The notes under the pieces are model-generated. The model saw nothing but the letters and a program-made list of their open reading frames with translations. It did not search any database and was not told the origin of the DNA. From contig CALKNZ010000006.1 of the NCBI GenBank assembly GCA_938091995.1, positions 16,014 to 80,013 of the forward strand: 64,000 nt of DNA. The letters run 5' to 3'. This document shows positions 16,866-26,631 of the stretch, in pieces. Both the position numbers and the translations under genes were made by a program. Source of the DNA: an uncultured Luminiphilus sp. (lineage in GTDB: Bacteria; Pseudomonadota; Gammaproteobacteria; Pseudomonadales; Halieaceae). Within the stretch, counting starts at the first letter, position 1; each line of letters opens with the position of its first letter.

Positions 16866-17882
16866 TCAAGCCGTCAGCTGCTCGTTGGCCGCAGACTGGT
16901 AATCAGGCTGGCAGTTCAGCCGATCTACTCTGGGAGAGACACCAATGTACTTACGATAACAACGGCTAAAGTGGGTGGTTGAGACAAAACCACACATTGA
17001 GGTGATCTCTACGATAGAGCGTGAACTCTGTTTAACCAACCGCCTAGCCCGATCGAGACGCAGCTTTAGATAATAGCGAGAGGGGGTACAGTGAAGATAT
17101 TTAAGAAACAGCCGCTCAAGTTGTCGACGGGATAAATGCACAAAATCGGCCAACTCCTGAAGAGAGATCGGCTCCTCCAGATTTGCCTCCATCAGCTGCA
17201 GAACTTCTTTCAACTTGGGCTGCATTTCGACCTTTCTTGACCACATCGGCACCAACTGCATTTCCACATCGGCACGATAGCGCTCACAAATCAGCATGTC
17301 TGCCACAGCATCGACCAACGCTTGAGGGTGCCGGGATGACAACATCGCCAGCATCATATGCATAGGAATGGTGCCCCCTGTGCAGGTCATGCGGTCTCTG
17401 TCGATCGTATACAGCTGGTTATTACAGCCGACTCGGGGGAATCGATCGGTAAGTATCGTCAGGCAGTCCCAGTGCGCACTGCATTGATAACCATCAAGCA
17501 AACCAGCGCTCGCCAGTACATAAGCCCCCGTACAAACCGATCCCACCACAACACCACGTTGTGCTTGCTTACGTAGCCACGCCAGCACAGGTCTCGATAC
17601 ATTTTGCTCAATCGCTAAACCGCCAACCACGATGACCAGGTCATAGTGGGTGGCGTCCGCCAAGGTTTTATCAAGGTTAACCGCAAAACCGTCGCTACAC
17701 GACTGTGTAACGGGGCCCTCACCCAACAGTTCCCAGGCGTACAACTCGCGCCCCGCTAGCTGATTGGCAACTCGCAAAGGCTCAACCGCACTGGATAGGG
17801 AAATTAAGGTGAATTCATTAACCAACAAAAACCCGACACGGTAAGGGCCCTGGGACGCACCTCTAGCAGTTGTATCGTGCAC
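16866..17882 (-). CDS. GATase1-like AraC-family regulator (GbdR/SouR/CdhR type)
   Basis: 338 aa. The N-terminal class I amidotransferase-like (DJ-1/PfpI) sensor domain covers roughly residues 12-180 (VVGGLAIEQ, VGSVCTGAYVLASAGLLDG); the C-terminal HTH_18 AraC domain covers about 225-325 (SLQELADFVHLSRRQLERLF, CGFVSTTHFSRCYRKY). This architecture is that of GbdR, SouR and CdhR, activators for glycine betaine, sarcosine and carnitine catabolism in pseudomonads. GTG start at 17882, 30 nt downstream of a dimethylglycine/sarcosine-type dehydrogenase on the same strand, supporting a betaine or N-methylglycine inducer. Confidence 0.88.
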   Translation of the reverse strand: MHDTTARGASQGPYRVGFLLVNEFTLISLSSAVEPLRVANQLAGRELYAWELLGEGPVTQSCSDGFAVNLDKTLADATHYDLVIVVGGLAIEQNVSRPVLAWLRKQAQRGVVVGSVCTGAYVLASAGLLDGYQCSAHWDCLTILTDRFPRVGCNNQLYTIDRDRMTCTGGTIPMHMMLAMLSSRHPQALVDAVADMLICERYRADVEMQLVPMWSRKVEMQPKLKEVLQLMEANLEEPISLQELADFVHLSRRQLERLFLKYLHCTPSRYYLKLRLDRARRLVKQSSRSIVEITSMCGFVSTTHFSRCYRKYIGVSPRVDRLNCQPDYQSAANEQLTA

Positions 17883-17912
17883 AAAGCACCCCCACTTTCT
17901 TATTTTATGAAA

Positions 17913-20483
17913 TCAGGTTTTAACCCTTAAGTTCTCTGGGTCCAGCATGGCACGATATCCTACCGCGGTGATTTTTGCGGAGAAGAAATTACCGAAATAT
18001 TCCATAAAAACGGTATCACCCTCTTTTGCGCGCTCTGCAGGCAGGTACCCCATAGCGATATTTTGACCCAAGGAAGGACCGAAGGCCACACTGGTGGTGT
18101 AAGAACGCCGCCCGTGCCCGTCTACGATAACCTCCTTTGTCTCTTTATCTAATAAGGGCCACTGCCCAACAGGATAACGCACCACACCGTTGCTGTCGGT
18201 GGTGTCCTCCAGTGCAAAAGTGCAGAGGTAAGCAGCCTGCTCAGGTAATTCTCGCTGGGCCAAGTAGGCTTCTTTACCGTGGAAATCTGCCGCCTTGACT
18301 TTTGGCCGCGCCAAACCCGACTCGTACAGATTGTAGTCGGTTTCCAAATCGGCGTTTTGCAAACGCAAACTTTTCTCCAAGCGACGACTGTTAGCGTAAG
18401 TCTCAATGCCCACAGGTGTCACCTCGAGCTCCGCGAGAGCATCCCAAAGCTTCAATCCGTCAGCAAACGGGAAGTAAAGCTCCCAACCTTGCTCACCCAC
18501 ATAAGAAATACGGAATGCCCAAACTTTAACACCCAGGACATCAATTTCCCGCGTCATGGTGTAAGGGAAGGCCTCATTGGAAATGCTTTCGGGATCATCC
18601 ATCAGCTTCTGTAGGGTGGCTCGTGCCTGAGGCCCCCACAAGCCTAGGGTTGCTAACTGCTCAGACTGATCGATGAACTCTACCTGGGTGAAACCCAGCT
18701 TGTTCCTGAATTTTTTCATCCAGACATAATCACGATGTCCGGTATCGCCACCGCAAATAACGCGATAGGCGTCCTCAGCCAGCCGAACAATGGTTAGGTC
18801 TGAACGTACGCCTCCGGTGTGATCTAAGAAATGGGTATAAACCCCTTTACCGATAGGCGTATTGGTACCCAGCTTTGCAACCGAGAGATATTCAAGCAAA
18901 GCCTCGGCATCGGCTCCAACGACATCGAAGATGGCAAAGTGCGACAGATTGATCATGCCAACCCCGTCACTAAGCGCCAAATGCTCGGCGTTAGATACCT
19001 CCCAAAAATGGCGGTTATCCCATTCGGCCTCTCGACTGGGAACCTGATCGCGGTACTTCGCCAACAACGTCGCCTCATTAGCAGCGTAGCCGTGGGCTCG
19101 CTCCCACCCCGCCACTTCCATAAAGTAACCGCCTAGCGCCACTTCTCGTTCATAAAAGGGGCTGGTTCGTAAACCTCGAGACGATAGGAACGGTTCTCTA
19201 GGGTGCACACCCGGCGTGTAGATTTTCTGGGCAATCTCGTAGCTGCGATTACGGACGTACTCGGGCGTCAGTTGGATGGGGTAATGACGCGCCGGATCGA
19301 CGTTATGAGAGTCCATCTCGGTACGACCGTGAGTCATCAAATCGGCCATCAGTTTACCTGCGCCGGGGCCATCCTTTACCCAAACAGCCTCACACAGCCA
19401 CAAGCCGTCTACGTCTGGCGCCTCACCAATGACGGAAGTGCCGTCAGTTGTCACCGACAACAGACCATTAAATGAGCGCCGCTCTTCCCAGCCCAGCTCA
19501 CCCAGCACAGGCGTCAGCTCGACCGCTTGCTCAAAGGCTTCCATCACCTGATCAAGCGTGAGATCCCGCATCGACGGTGACAGCCTTGCGTCACCTGCTT
19601 CTAAAATGTCTTCAGGATCAATCAGTCGGGGGTTGTGGGGCTCATAGTAGCCCCACTCAAGCAAACCGCCTTCAGGTGTTGAAGGATCACCAGTATCACG
19701 AACGTAAGCCGAGTTTCCCTGATCGCGGAACAAAGGGTAAACGATGTCTTTACCGGTACCTTTTAGAGCGTCCCAAGGTCCAAAAAACAGGAGTGGGTGT
19801 TCAAGTGGCATTAGCGGCAGCTTCACTCCAGCGGTTTGGGATACCAGCGATCCCCATATCCCCGCACATAGCACGACGTTATCGGCCATGATGGTGCCTT
19901 TTTCAGTCTCGACGCCAACCGCACGACCGTTTTCGACAAGAATTTTGTTCGCGGCTGTATAAGCAAAAGTCTTCAACTTGCCGCTGGCAACGGCCTCATC
20001 CACTAAGTCGCCTGCGACTTTTTGAGATCGTGGCGTCACCAAGCCTGCGTCAGGGTCCCACATAGCACCCTGAATCATGTCTTCCTCAACTAGCGGGAAC
20101 CTTTCCTTGGCTTCCGCCGCTGAGATCATACGGGCGTTGCTGCCAAACGCCTTACCCGAAGCGACTTTACGCTGAAGCTCCAGCATGCGCTCATCGTCGC
20201 CCTTGCGCGCCACCTCCATGCCACCAATCTCAATGTAATTGCCCCGAGCTCGGTAGAATTCCCGGCTGTAGGTGCTGGTAAACACATTGAGCTTGTCGTG
20301 GGAGGTCATGTAACAAAAGTCAGACGCGTGGGACGTTGATCCTATGTCGGTAGGAATCGCTGACTTCTCTAGCCCTACGATATCATCCCAACCCGCTTCT
20401 ACAAGATGGTGTGCGACGGAGGCACCAACAATCCCTCCCTGTCCGATAATAACCACGCGAGCGTGTTCGGGTAACTTTGCCAT
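17913..20483 (-). CDS. Dimethylglycine/sarcosine dehydrogenase-type flavoprotein (FAD oxidoreductase + GcvT domains)
   Basis: 856 aa. FAD-binding VVIIGQGGIVGASVAHH (10-26), with H52 in GSTSHASD at the place of the covalent-FAD His of the family. The DAO fold continues to about residue 370 (GLWLCEAVWVKDGPGAGK), then an FAO-type extension (LRTSPFYEREVALGGYFMEVAGWERAHGY as two blocks), then GCV_T and GCV_T_C domains with THF-site segments (YVGEQGWELYFPF, LARPKVKAADFHGKEAY). It oxidatively removes an N-methyl group and places it on THF as methylene-THF, electrons probably going to ETF. The exact substrate (dimethylglycine, sarcosine or an N-methyl analogue) cannot be decided. Confidence 0.88.
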   Translation of the reverse strand: MAKLPEHARVVIIGQGGIVGASVAHHLVEAGWDDIVGLEKSAIPTDIGSTSHASDFCYMTSHDKLNVFTSTYSREFYRARGNYIEIGGMEVARKGDDERMLELQRKVASGKAFGSNARMISAAEAKERFPLVEEDMIQGAMWDPDAGLVTPRSQKVAGDLVDEAVASGKLKTFAYTAANKILVENGRAVGVETEKGTIMADNVVLCAGIWGSLVSQTAGVKLPLMPLEHPLLFFGPWDALKGTGKDIVYPLFRDQGNSAYVRDTGDPSTPEGGLLEWGYYEPHNPRLIDPEDILEAGDARLSPSMRDLTLDQVMEAFEQAVELTPVLGELGWEERRSFNGLLSVTTDGTSVIGEAPDVDGLWLCEAVWVKDGPGAGKLMADLMTHGRTEMDSHNVDPARHYPIQLTPEYVRNRSYEIAQKIYTPGVHPREPFLSSRGLRTSPFYEREVALGGYFMEVAGWERAHGYAANEATLLAKYRDQVPSREAEWDNRHFWEVSNAEHLALSDGVGMINLSHFAIFDVVGADAEALLEYLSVAKLGTNTPIGKGVYTHFLDHTGGVRSDLTIVRLAEDAYRVICGGDTGHRDYVWMKKFRNKLGFTQVEFIDQSEQLATLGLWGPQARATLQKLMDDPESISNEAFPYTMTREIDVLGVKVWAFRISYVGEQGWELYFPFADGLKLWDALAELEVTPVGIETYANSRRLEKSLRLQNADLETDYNLYESGLARPKVKAADFHGKEAYLAQRELPEQAAYLCTFALEDTTDSNGVVRYPVGQWPLLDKETKEVIVDGHGRRSYTTSVAFGPSLGQNIAMGYLPAERAKEGDTVFMEYFGNFFSAKITAVGYRAMLDPENLRVKT

Positions 20484-20509
20484 TGGGCCCCCTGTAAAAA
20501 GATTTTAAC

Positions 20510-20585
20510 TATGCGTCTATATCGCCACGGATTTGGCGCTTTTTAGCCACTTTGCGCTCAATTATTTACGACATTTATGCGTCTA
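20510..20585 (-). promoter_or_regulatory. Candidate AraC-type operator: two TATGCGTCTA direct repeats
   Basis: TATGCGTCTA occurs at 20510-20519 and again, identical, at 20576-20585, 66 bp apart, in the 229-bp space upstream of the dehydrogenase gene that is followed by the GATase1-AraC regulator. AraC-family activators commonly bind direct repeats in phase on one helix face. I do not know a matching consensus, so the role is inferred from position and exact repetition only. Confidence 0.35.
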
Positions 20586-20712
20586 AAAACGCCATTAGAA
20601 ATGGTCGTCATCCCACCATCCTAACTGCTTCGAAACCCAATAAGGCCGCTGCTGTAAAAGCTGGTCAACCCTGCCGCTTTGTCCAAAACACCACGCACAA
20701 TCGCAGATGTTA

Positions 20713-20925
20713 TCAATCTTGCAAGGCCAGCGCAGCTAGCACATCGTCACTGAAAGAATCTGGTGCGTTCTCGGCGATTTTTTTGAGATCGGCGCGCATC
20801 GGTGGCGTCCAAAATTGCGCCATATGCTGGACAATTTGAGCGGGCACATTTTCTCTGCTCGGCATGTTGCCGGCTATCTGATTGGCCATCTTTATTAAAT
20901 GTTGCTGGCTGTAGTCAAGCGTCAC
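20713..20925 (-). CDS. fdsD: Formate dehydrogenase delta subunit
   Basis: 70 aa from a GTG start one base after the fdsA stop. LIKMANQIAGNM and VQHMAQFWTPPMRADLKK are the FdsD family signature. This small cytoplasmic protein belongs to soluble FdsGBAD formate dehydrogenases and helps assemble or stabilise the Mo-cofactor subunit. It is the last gene of the fhs-fdhD-fdsGBAD operon. Confidence 0.92.
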   Translation of the reverse strand: MTLDYSQQHLIKMANQIAGNMPSRENVPAQIVQHMAQFWTPPMRADLKKIAENAPDSFSDDVLAALALQD

Positions 20926-20926
20926 T

Positions 20927-23722
20927 TTACATTCCCACGGCTATGGCACTAGACGGACGGATTTCGACAGCCGTTACCTTGTACTCGGGACAGTTGGTCG
21001 CCCAATCTGAGTTATCGGTCGTGATCACGTTGGTGCCGCTGACCGGGTGGTGAAAGGTGGTGTACACAACACCCGCAGGAATGTCACTGCTAATGTGGGC
21101 CCTCATGCGGGTGCTGCCTGCACGGCTGGCCACTTCGATCCAGTCTCCATCTGACACACCCCTTAACTCAGCGTCTGCCTCGTGTATTTCCAGAATATCC
21201 TCCGCGTGCCAAACTGTGTTGTCGGTGCGCCGCGTTTGCGCCCCAACGTTGTACTGACTCAATATTCTGCCTGTTGTCAGCAACAACGGGAATTTTCGCG
21301 TTGAACGCTCGTCAGTGGGCACATAGGGCGTCGTGATAAATTGGCCTTCTCCTCGGACAAAGCGCTGAGCGTGCATAATCGGCGTGCCCTCCGGCGCCTG
21401 CTCGTTGCACGGCCACTGAATGCTCCCGAGCTCGTCTAGCAGATCGAATGAGACTCCGGCAAAGGTGGGAGTGAGCGCTGCAATTTCATCCATGATCTCA
21501 GAGGCACTGGCATAATCCATGGCGTAACCCATCGCCTCGCTGAGAGCGCAAGTCACCTGCCACTCCGCCATGCCTGAGGCGGGAGGTACGACTGGCCGTA
21601 CACGATTGATTCGGCGCTCCGCATTGGTGAAGGTGCCGTCCTTTTCCAAAAAAGAGGTACCGGGTAGAAATACGTGAGCGAATTTAGAGGTTTCATTCAA
21701 AAATAAGTCTTGAACAATCACGCAGTCCATGGCGTTCAGCGCATCTGCAACATGCTGGGAGTTGGGATCTGATTGGGCAATGTCCTCGCCCTGAATGTAG
21801 ATCCCGCGAAATTGTCCAGAGACAGCTGCATCGAGCATATTGGGAATACGCATACCCGGCTCTTCGCGCAAATCGACACCCCAAAGCGCAGTAAATTGCT
21901 CCCGAACCGTGTCATCAGAGACGTGTCGATAGCCACTAAATTCGTGGGGGAAGGAACCCATATCACAGGCACCCTGCACATTGTTTTGACCACGCAGCGG
22001 GTTCACGCCGACACCATCACGGCCAATATTACCGGTCGCCATGGCCAAATTCGCCATGGCCATGACCATGGTTGAGCCCTGTGAATGCTCGGTCACACCA
22101 AGTCCGTAGTAAATGGCACCATTGCCGGCTTTAGCGTAAGTCGCCGCCGCCGAACGGATGGCTTCTGCCGGCACACCGCTGACTTCAGCGAGACTTTCCG
22201 GGCTATTTTCGGAGAGCGTAATGAACCGCCGCCAGGCGTTGAACGAAGCCACATCACAACGTTCCTGAACAAAAGCCTCATCAATCCAGCCTTCAGTCGC
22301 AATAACATGGGCCAAAGCATTAACAACGGCTACGTTAGTCCCAGGCTGCAGCTGAAGATGCTCAGTTGCTTTGATGTGTGGTGATTGCACGAGATCGATA
22401 GAGCGGGGATCAATAACAATAAGCTTGGCACCCTCTCGCAGCCGTCGCTTCATGCGCGACCCAAAAACGGGATGGGCATCGGTGGGGTTAGCGCCAATGA
22501 CCATAATGACATCGGCCTTCTGAACTGACGCAAAATCTTGAGTACCGGCACTGGTACCAAACGTCTGCTTCAAACCATAACCCGTTGGTGAATGGCAGAC
22601 CCTGGCACAGGTGTCCACATTATTGGTACGCAGCGATGCCCGAACCATTTTTTGCACCACATAAACTTCTTCATTGGTACAGCGCGAGGATGTAATACCA
22701 CCCAATGCATCAATACCATGCTGCTGCTGAATGGCTTTAAAGCGATCAGCGGCAAAGGCAATCGCCTCGGGCCAGTCAACTTCCCGCCATTCACTGTCGG
22801 TAGTTTCTCGAACCAAAGGACGGGTAATGCGATCAGAGTGCGTGGCATAACCCCAAGCAAAACGGCCCTTCACACAGGAGTGCCCAGAGTTGGCTCCACC
22901 GTGCTTATCGGGAACCATGCGCACCAGCTCATCACCGCGCAGCTCGGCCACAAAGGAACAGCCGACGCCACAATAAGCGCAGGTTGTTTTAACTTTACGA
23001 GTAGGAACACCCAAGTTGATCACTTGCTTCTCTTGCAGCGTTGCTGTCGGGCAGGCCTGTACGCAGGCGCCACAAGAGACGCATTCGCTGTCGAGAAACG
23101 CATTTTCCTCACTGGGAGAAACCTTGGATTCAAAGCCCCGGGCAGCGATAGTTAAGGCGAAAGTACCCTGAACTTCAGAGCAAGCACGAACACAGCGACT
23201 ACAAACAATGCATTTGCTTGCGTCAAAACTGAAATAGGGGTTGGAATTATCGGTACTGGCGGCCAAGTGGTTAGAGCCTTCCTCATAACGCACTGAACGC
23301 AACCCCACCACGCCCGCCATGTCCTGGAGTTCGCAGTCACCGTTGGCTGAACAGGTTAAACAGTCCAACGGATGGTCTGAAATATACAATTCCATGACGC
23401 CTTTTCGCAGCTTGTCCAAGCGGGTTGTTTGAGTTTTTACGGACATGCCGTCTTCGCAGGGTGTGGTGCATGAAGCAGGCGTTCCTTTGCGTCCCTCAAC
23501 CTCCACTAGACAAAGGCGGCAAGAACCAAAGGCATCGAGACTGTCGGTTGCACACAGCTTGGGGATTTGCGTGCCTGCAAGGCTCGCCGCCCGCATAATC
23601 GATGTGCCCGCAGGAACGTCGACGGCATTGCCATCAATATGGACGGTGACCGTGCTCTCTGAGAGTGTTGCAGGCGTACCCAGATCCAGATCTTCAATGG
23701 CGATCTCTATCGGTTTATTCAT
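20927..23722 (-). CDS. fdsA: NAD-dependent formate dehydrogenase alpha (molybdenum) subunit
   Basis: 931 aa from the ATG at 23722 with AAGGAG upstream; it overlaps fdsB by 8 nt. The N-terminal NuoG-like part binds Fe-S clusters: [2Fe-2S] C57/C68/C71/C85, CLTCSANGDC, then two [4Fe-4S] motifs CIVCSRCVRAC (171-181) and CVSCGACVQAC. The bis-MGD catalytic part starts with CAYCGVGC (248-255). The Mo ligand is cysteine C376 (CARVCHSPT), so the enzyme is not a selenoprotein. It oxidises formate to CO2 in the cytoplasm and passes electrons to FdsB. Confidence 0.96.
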   Translation of the reverse strand: MNKPIEIAIEDLDLGTPATLSESTVTVHIDGNAVDVPAGTSIMRAASLAGTQIPKLCATDSLDAFGSCRLCLVEVEGRKGTPASCTTPCEDGMSVKTQTTRLDKLRKGVMELYISDHPLDCLTCSANGDCELQDMAGVVGLRSVRYEEGSNHLAASTDNSNPYFSFDASKCIVCSRCVRACSEVQGTFALTIAARGFESKVSPSEENAFLDSECVSCGACVQACPTATLQEKQVINLGVPTRKVKTTCAYCGVGCSFVAELRGDELVRMVPDKHGGANSGHSCVKGRFAWGYATHSDRITRPLVRETTDSEWREVDWPEAIAFAADRFKAIQQQHGIDALGGITSSRCTNEEVYVVQKMVRASLRTNNVDTCARVCHSPTGYGLKQTFGTSAGTQDFASVQKADVIMVIGANPTDAHPVFGSRMKRRLREGAKLIVIDPRSIDLVQSPHIKATEHLQLQPGTNVAVVNALAHVIATEGWIDEAFVQERCDVASFNAWRRFITLSENSPESLAEVSGVPAEAIRSAAATYAKAGNGAIYYGLGVTEHSQGSTMVMAMANLAMATGNIGRDGVGVNPLRGQNNVQGACDMGSFPHEFSGYRHVSDDTVREQFTALWGVDLREEPGMRIPNMLDAAVSGQFRGIYIQGEDIAQSDPNSQHVADALNAMDCVIVQDLFLNETSKFAHVFLPGTSFLEKDGTFTNAERRINRVRPVVPPASGMAEWQVTCALSEAMGYAMDYASASEIMDEIAALTPTFAGVSFDLLDELGSIQWPCNEQAPEGTPIMHAQRFVRGEGQFITTPYVPTDERSTRKFPLLLTTGRILSQYNVGAQTRRTDNTVWHAEDILEIHEADAELRGVSDGDWIEVASRAGSTRMRAHISSDIPAGVVYTTFHHPVSGTNVITTDNSDWATNCPEYKVTAVEIRPSSAIAVGM

Positions 23723-25295
23723 GGACTGCTCCTTGAGTGGCAGCATCGACTCGAGCCGCCACACGCTTAAAGTCTTCCGGAAACTGGTCTAATGCACTCA
23801 ACACAGGTTGTGGCGTCAAGCCTCCCATGGCGCACAGAGAGCCCTGAGTCATCACATCGCAAAGATCGCGTAGCAGTTGTTCCGTATTCTCTGGGGCATC
23901 GGAGGCCAATAAATTGTCTATGACCTCAACGCCGCGAACGGCACCAATGCGACAGGGCGTACACTTCCCGCATGACTCCTCGACACAAAATTCCATCGCG
24001 AAACGCGCCTGCTCGGCCATATCTACCGAGTCATCAAAGACAACAAGACCACCGTGGCCCAGCATGGCGCCCTGCGCGGCAAGGGTTTCATACGCCATGG
24101 GCACCTGCAACTTATCAGCCGGTAAATAAGCACCCAACGGTCCACCCACCTGCACTGCTTTCAAAGGCCTCCCGGATTTGGTGCCCTGCCCCAAATCAAA
24201 GATGAGTTCATGGGCCGAAATGCCAAAAGCCACTTCGACAATGCCTCCTCGAGCAATATTTCCAGCCAGCTGAAAAACCTGTGTGCCACGAGAGCGCTCT
24301 TGTCCCAGTGCCGCATAGGCTTCTGCACCCCGGGCAAGAATCGAAGGTACACTGGCGATCGTCAGTACATTATTGATCACCGTTGGCGTACCAAAAAGGC
24401 CTTCGATAGCAGGCAGCGGAGGCTTGGCCCGCACAGTCCCTCGACGTCCCTCAAGGCTTTCAAGCATGGCCGTTTCTTCACCGCAAACGTAAGAGCCTGC
24501 GCCGACGCGTACGCTAACATCGAAGTCGCAAGCAGAGCCTAAGATGCCCCGCCCTAGCCAACCCCGATCCCTCGCCTTTGCAATAGCTTCGTTCATAACC
24601 GCAATGGCCGCCGGATACTCGGACCTCAAATAAATCATGCCCCGATCAGCCCCTACAGCGTGGGCAGCAATCGCCATACCTTCCAGAAGGCAAAAAGGAT
24701 CGCCCTCCATCAACATGCGATCTGCAAAAGTACCGCTGTCACCCTCGTCAGCGTTAACGCAAATGTACTTATGACAGGGGGCGTCTATCGGATCGCCTTT
24801 ATGAGGCACGGGGACTTGCTGAGCCACGGTCTGCCATTTAATACCCGTTGGAAATCCAGCACCACCCCGTCCTCTAAGACCCGACTCAGTCACGGCCTGA
24901 ACCACCGTTGCAGGACTCAGCTCTAGGGCTCGCTGCAAACCCACCATACCGCCGTGGGCTAGGTAGTCATCGGCATCAACGGGGTCAATAATACCCACCC
25001 GTTCATAAATCCAGCGGTTTTGACAGGCTAGATAATCTAGCTCTTCGACGACGCCAAGAAAGTTTTCCGCGGTGTCCGAGAGGCCATCGGCCTCTAGGTC
25101 GCAAACCTGAACATTGCCCCAGCCTACCCGCTTGCCATCTCGTGAATCAGCACATTCGACCAGGGGTTCGAGCCACAATAAACCACGACTGCCGGTGCGC
25201 ACCACATGTTCACCCCGGGCTTCCAGTGCCGTCGCAACGGCATCGGCGCCTACGGAGAGAGCCGCTGCGTCTCGGGGCACAAACCAAACGGTCAT
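23715..25295 (-). CDS. fdsB: NAD-dependent formate dehydrogenase beta subunit (NuoF-like diaphorase)
   Basis: 526 aa. A short N-terminal thioredoxin-like region (1-100), then the NuoF core: FMN motif GLRGRGGAGFPTG (139-151), NADEGDSGTF, the SYVCGEETAMLESLEG NAD site, and the [4Fe-4S] motif SCGKCTPCR followed by a fourth Cys in GSLCAMGG. It receives electrons from FdsA and reduces NAD. ATGA overlap with fdsG and 8-nt overlap with fdsA. Confidence 0.96.
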   Translation of the reverse strand: MTVWFVPRDAAALSVGADAVATALEARGEHVVRTGSRGLLWLEPLVECADSRDGKRVGWGNVQVCDLEADGLSDTAENFLGVVEELDYLACQNRWIYERVGIIDPVDADDYLAHGGMVGLQRALELSPATVVQAVTESGLRGRGGAGFPTGIKWQTVAQQVPVPHKGDPIDAPCHKYICVNADEGDSGTFADRMLMEGDPFCLLEGMAIAAHAVGADRGMIYLRSEYPAAIAVMNEAIAKARDRGWLGRGILGSACDFDVSVRVGAGSYVCGEETAMLESLEGRRGTVRAKPPLPAIEGLFGTPTVINNVLTIASVPSILARGAEAYAALGQERSRGTQVFQLAGNIARGGIVEVAFGISAHELIFDLGQGTKSGRPLKAVQVGGPLGAYLPADKLQVPMAYETLAAQGAMLGHGGLVVFDDSVDMAEQARFAMEFCVEESCGKCTPCRIGAVRGVEVIDNLLASDAPENTEQLLRDLCDVMTQGSLCAMGGLTPQPVLSALDQFPEDFKRVAARVDAATQGAVHE

Positions 25296-25789
25296 CGCGT
25301 TGCCTCCGTCACATTTTGAGCAGCCTCAACAGCAGACTTTAGTGTTGCGACGTTAGCGCGCCCAATGAGCTGATCATTAACCAATGCTGCTGGTCCCAAG
25401 GCACAGTTGCCCAAGCAAAACACCGGTTCGTCGGTACCGGTTGCGGCGGCCAACTTGGGGTCTGCTGCGCAGGCTTCACTCCAAGCAGCAGCCAGTCCTC
25501 TACCACCCACAGCTTGGCAAGCTTCTGCTGCGCACAAGCGAACGGAAATTGCGGGCGGTGGCGATTTCTTGAGATCACTGTAGTAAGAAAAGACGCCATG
25601 AACATCTGCCCGAGTTACATTACAAACCTCTGCGACAACAGCAACGGCACCTTCAGGCACATAACCATAGTGTCCCTGTACCGCTTGCAAGCATAACAAT
25701 ACAGGCCCCGGTTCTCGATCAGCGATGGGGGTCAGTAAATCCTTCAACGCTGCAATCTGCTCGCTCGTTTTTATCGGTGAATCCGTCAC
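25292..25789 (-). CDS. fdsG: NAD-dependent formate dehydrogenase gamma subunit (NuoE-like)
   Basis: 165 aa, NuoE/24-kDa fold with the thioredoxin-like [2Fe-2S] site formed by CAAEAC and CLGNCALGP. HGVFSYYSDLKK and VQGHYGYVPEGAV are typical. Forms the diaphorase part with FdsB. It overlaps fdhD by 4 nt and fdsB by 4 nt, so translation is probably coupled along the operon. Confidence 0.95.
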   Translation of the reverse strand: MTDSPIKTSEQIAALKDLLTPIADREPGPVLLCLQAVQGHYGYVPEGAVAVVAEVCNVTRADVHGVFSYYSDLKKSPPPAISVRLCAAEACQAVGGRGLAAAWSEACAADPKLAAATGTDEPVFCLGNCALGPAALVNDQLIGRANVATLKSAVEAAQNVTEATR

Positions 25790-26631
25790 AGTTTTACCCG
25801 TCCCTTGCCTGAATACACATTTAACCGGTCATCGCGTGTAAAGCCAATCAACACCAAACCATGGGCCCTAGCAAGATCCACCGCCAAGGTCGTGGGACCC
25901 GAGACCGCGACAATCGCCGCAACGCTGGCACTCAAAGCCTTAGTGACAATTTCATACGATACACGACCGCTTACCACGAGTATGTGATCGGTAAGGGGGA
26001 AGTTTCCCTCCAGAAACGCATTGCCAAGGACTTTGTCGACGGCATTATGTCGTCCGACGTCTTCCCGGACGACTAGCAGCTGATTATCGGGACCGGCCAA
26101 AGCCGCGGCGTGAAGGGAACCCGTAAGATCAAACATCTTTTGCTCGGATCGCATGCTATTAATCAGCGCATGGGCGACTTGCGGCGTGATTACCCAGTCT
26201 GCAGTGTGCAGCGCCACTTTGGGTTGCGGCGTGGTAGCCAGTACATCACTGCTACAGACCCCGCAGGAGCTTGAGGTCAAATAAGCTCTTGGCCTGGGCG
26301 GGACAACGCCGACGCCCAGTTCAGCAAGCACCGTGTCTACGGCCGATTCTCCGTCAACGCCCCAATGACGTAGCTCAGAAGCACCCACCCGTTCGACACT
26401 AATAATATCTGCCGGCGCCATGATTTCAGCTTCACTCAACAGCCATCCCACCGCCAGTTCTTCGTCGTGTCCCGGCGTACGCATGGTTGTCAGCAAAGTT
26501 TTTTGGTCAACTGAAATTGCCAGCGGCGCCTCAACAACAACGCGATCAAACTGGTCAATCGAACGCGTAGTCGTTGCCGTCACGTCATTGACGCGAAGCA
26601 TGGGCCTTGAATCGGTTGAGTGAGCTGGCAT
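25786..26631 (-). CDS. fdhD: FdhD/FdsC sulfurtransferase for formate dehydrogenase
   Basis: 281 aa. SSSCGVCSSD carries the Cys pair (C-x2-C) that takes sulfur from a cysteine desulfurase and gives it to the bis-MGD cofactor; REDVGRHNAVDKV and VVSGRVSYEIVTKA are family signatures. Needed to make FdsA active. Here it sits before fdsG, between fhs and fds, whereas fdsC follows fdsA in many fds operons. Starts at the base after the fhs stop. Confidence 0.95.
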   Translation of the reverse strand: MPAHSTDSRPMLRVNDVTATTTRSIDQFDRVVVEAPLAISVDQKTLLTTMRTPGHDEELAVGWLLSEAEIMAPADIISVERVGASELRHWGVDGESAVDTVLAELGVGVVPPRPRAYLTSSSCGVCSSDVLATTPQPKVALHTADWVITPQVAHALINSMRSEQKMFDLTGSLHAAALAGPDNQLLVVREDVGRHNAVDKVLGNAFLEGNFPLTDHILVVSGRVSYEIVTKALSASVAAIVAVSGPTTLAVDLARAHGLVLIGFTRDDRLNVYSGKGRVKL

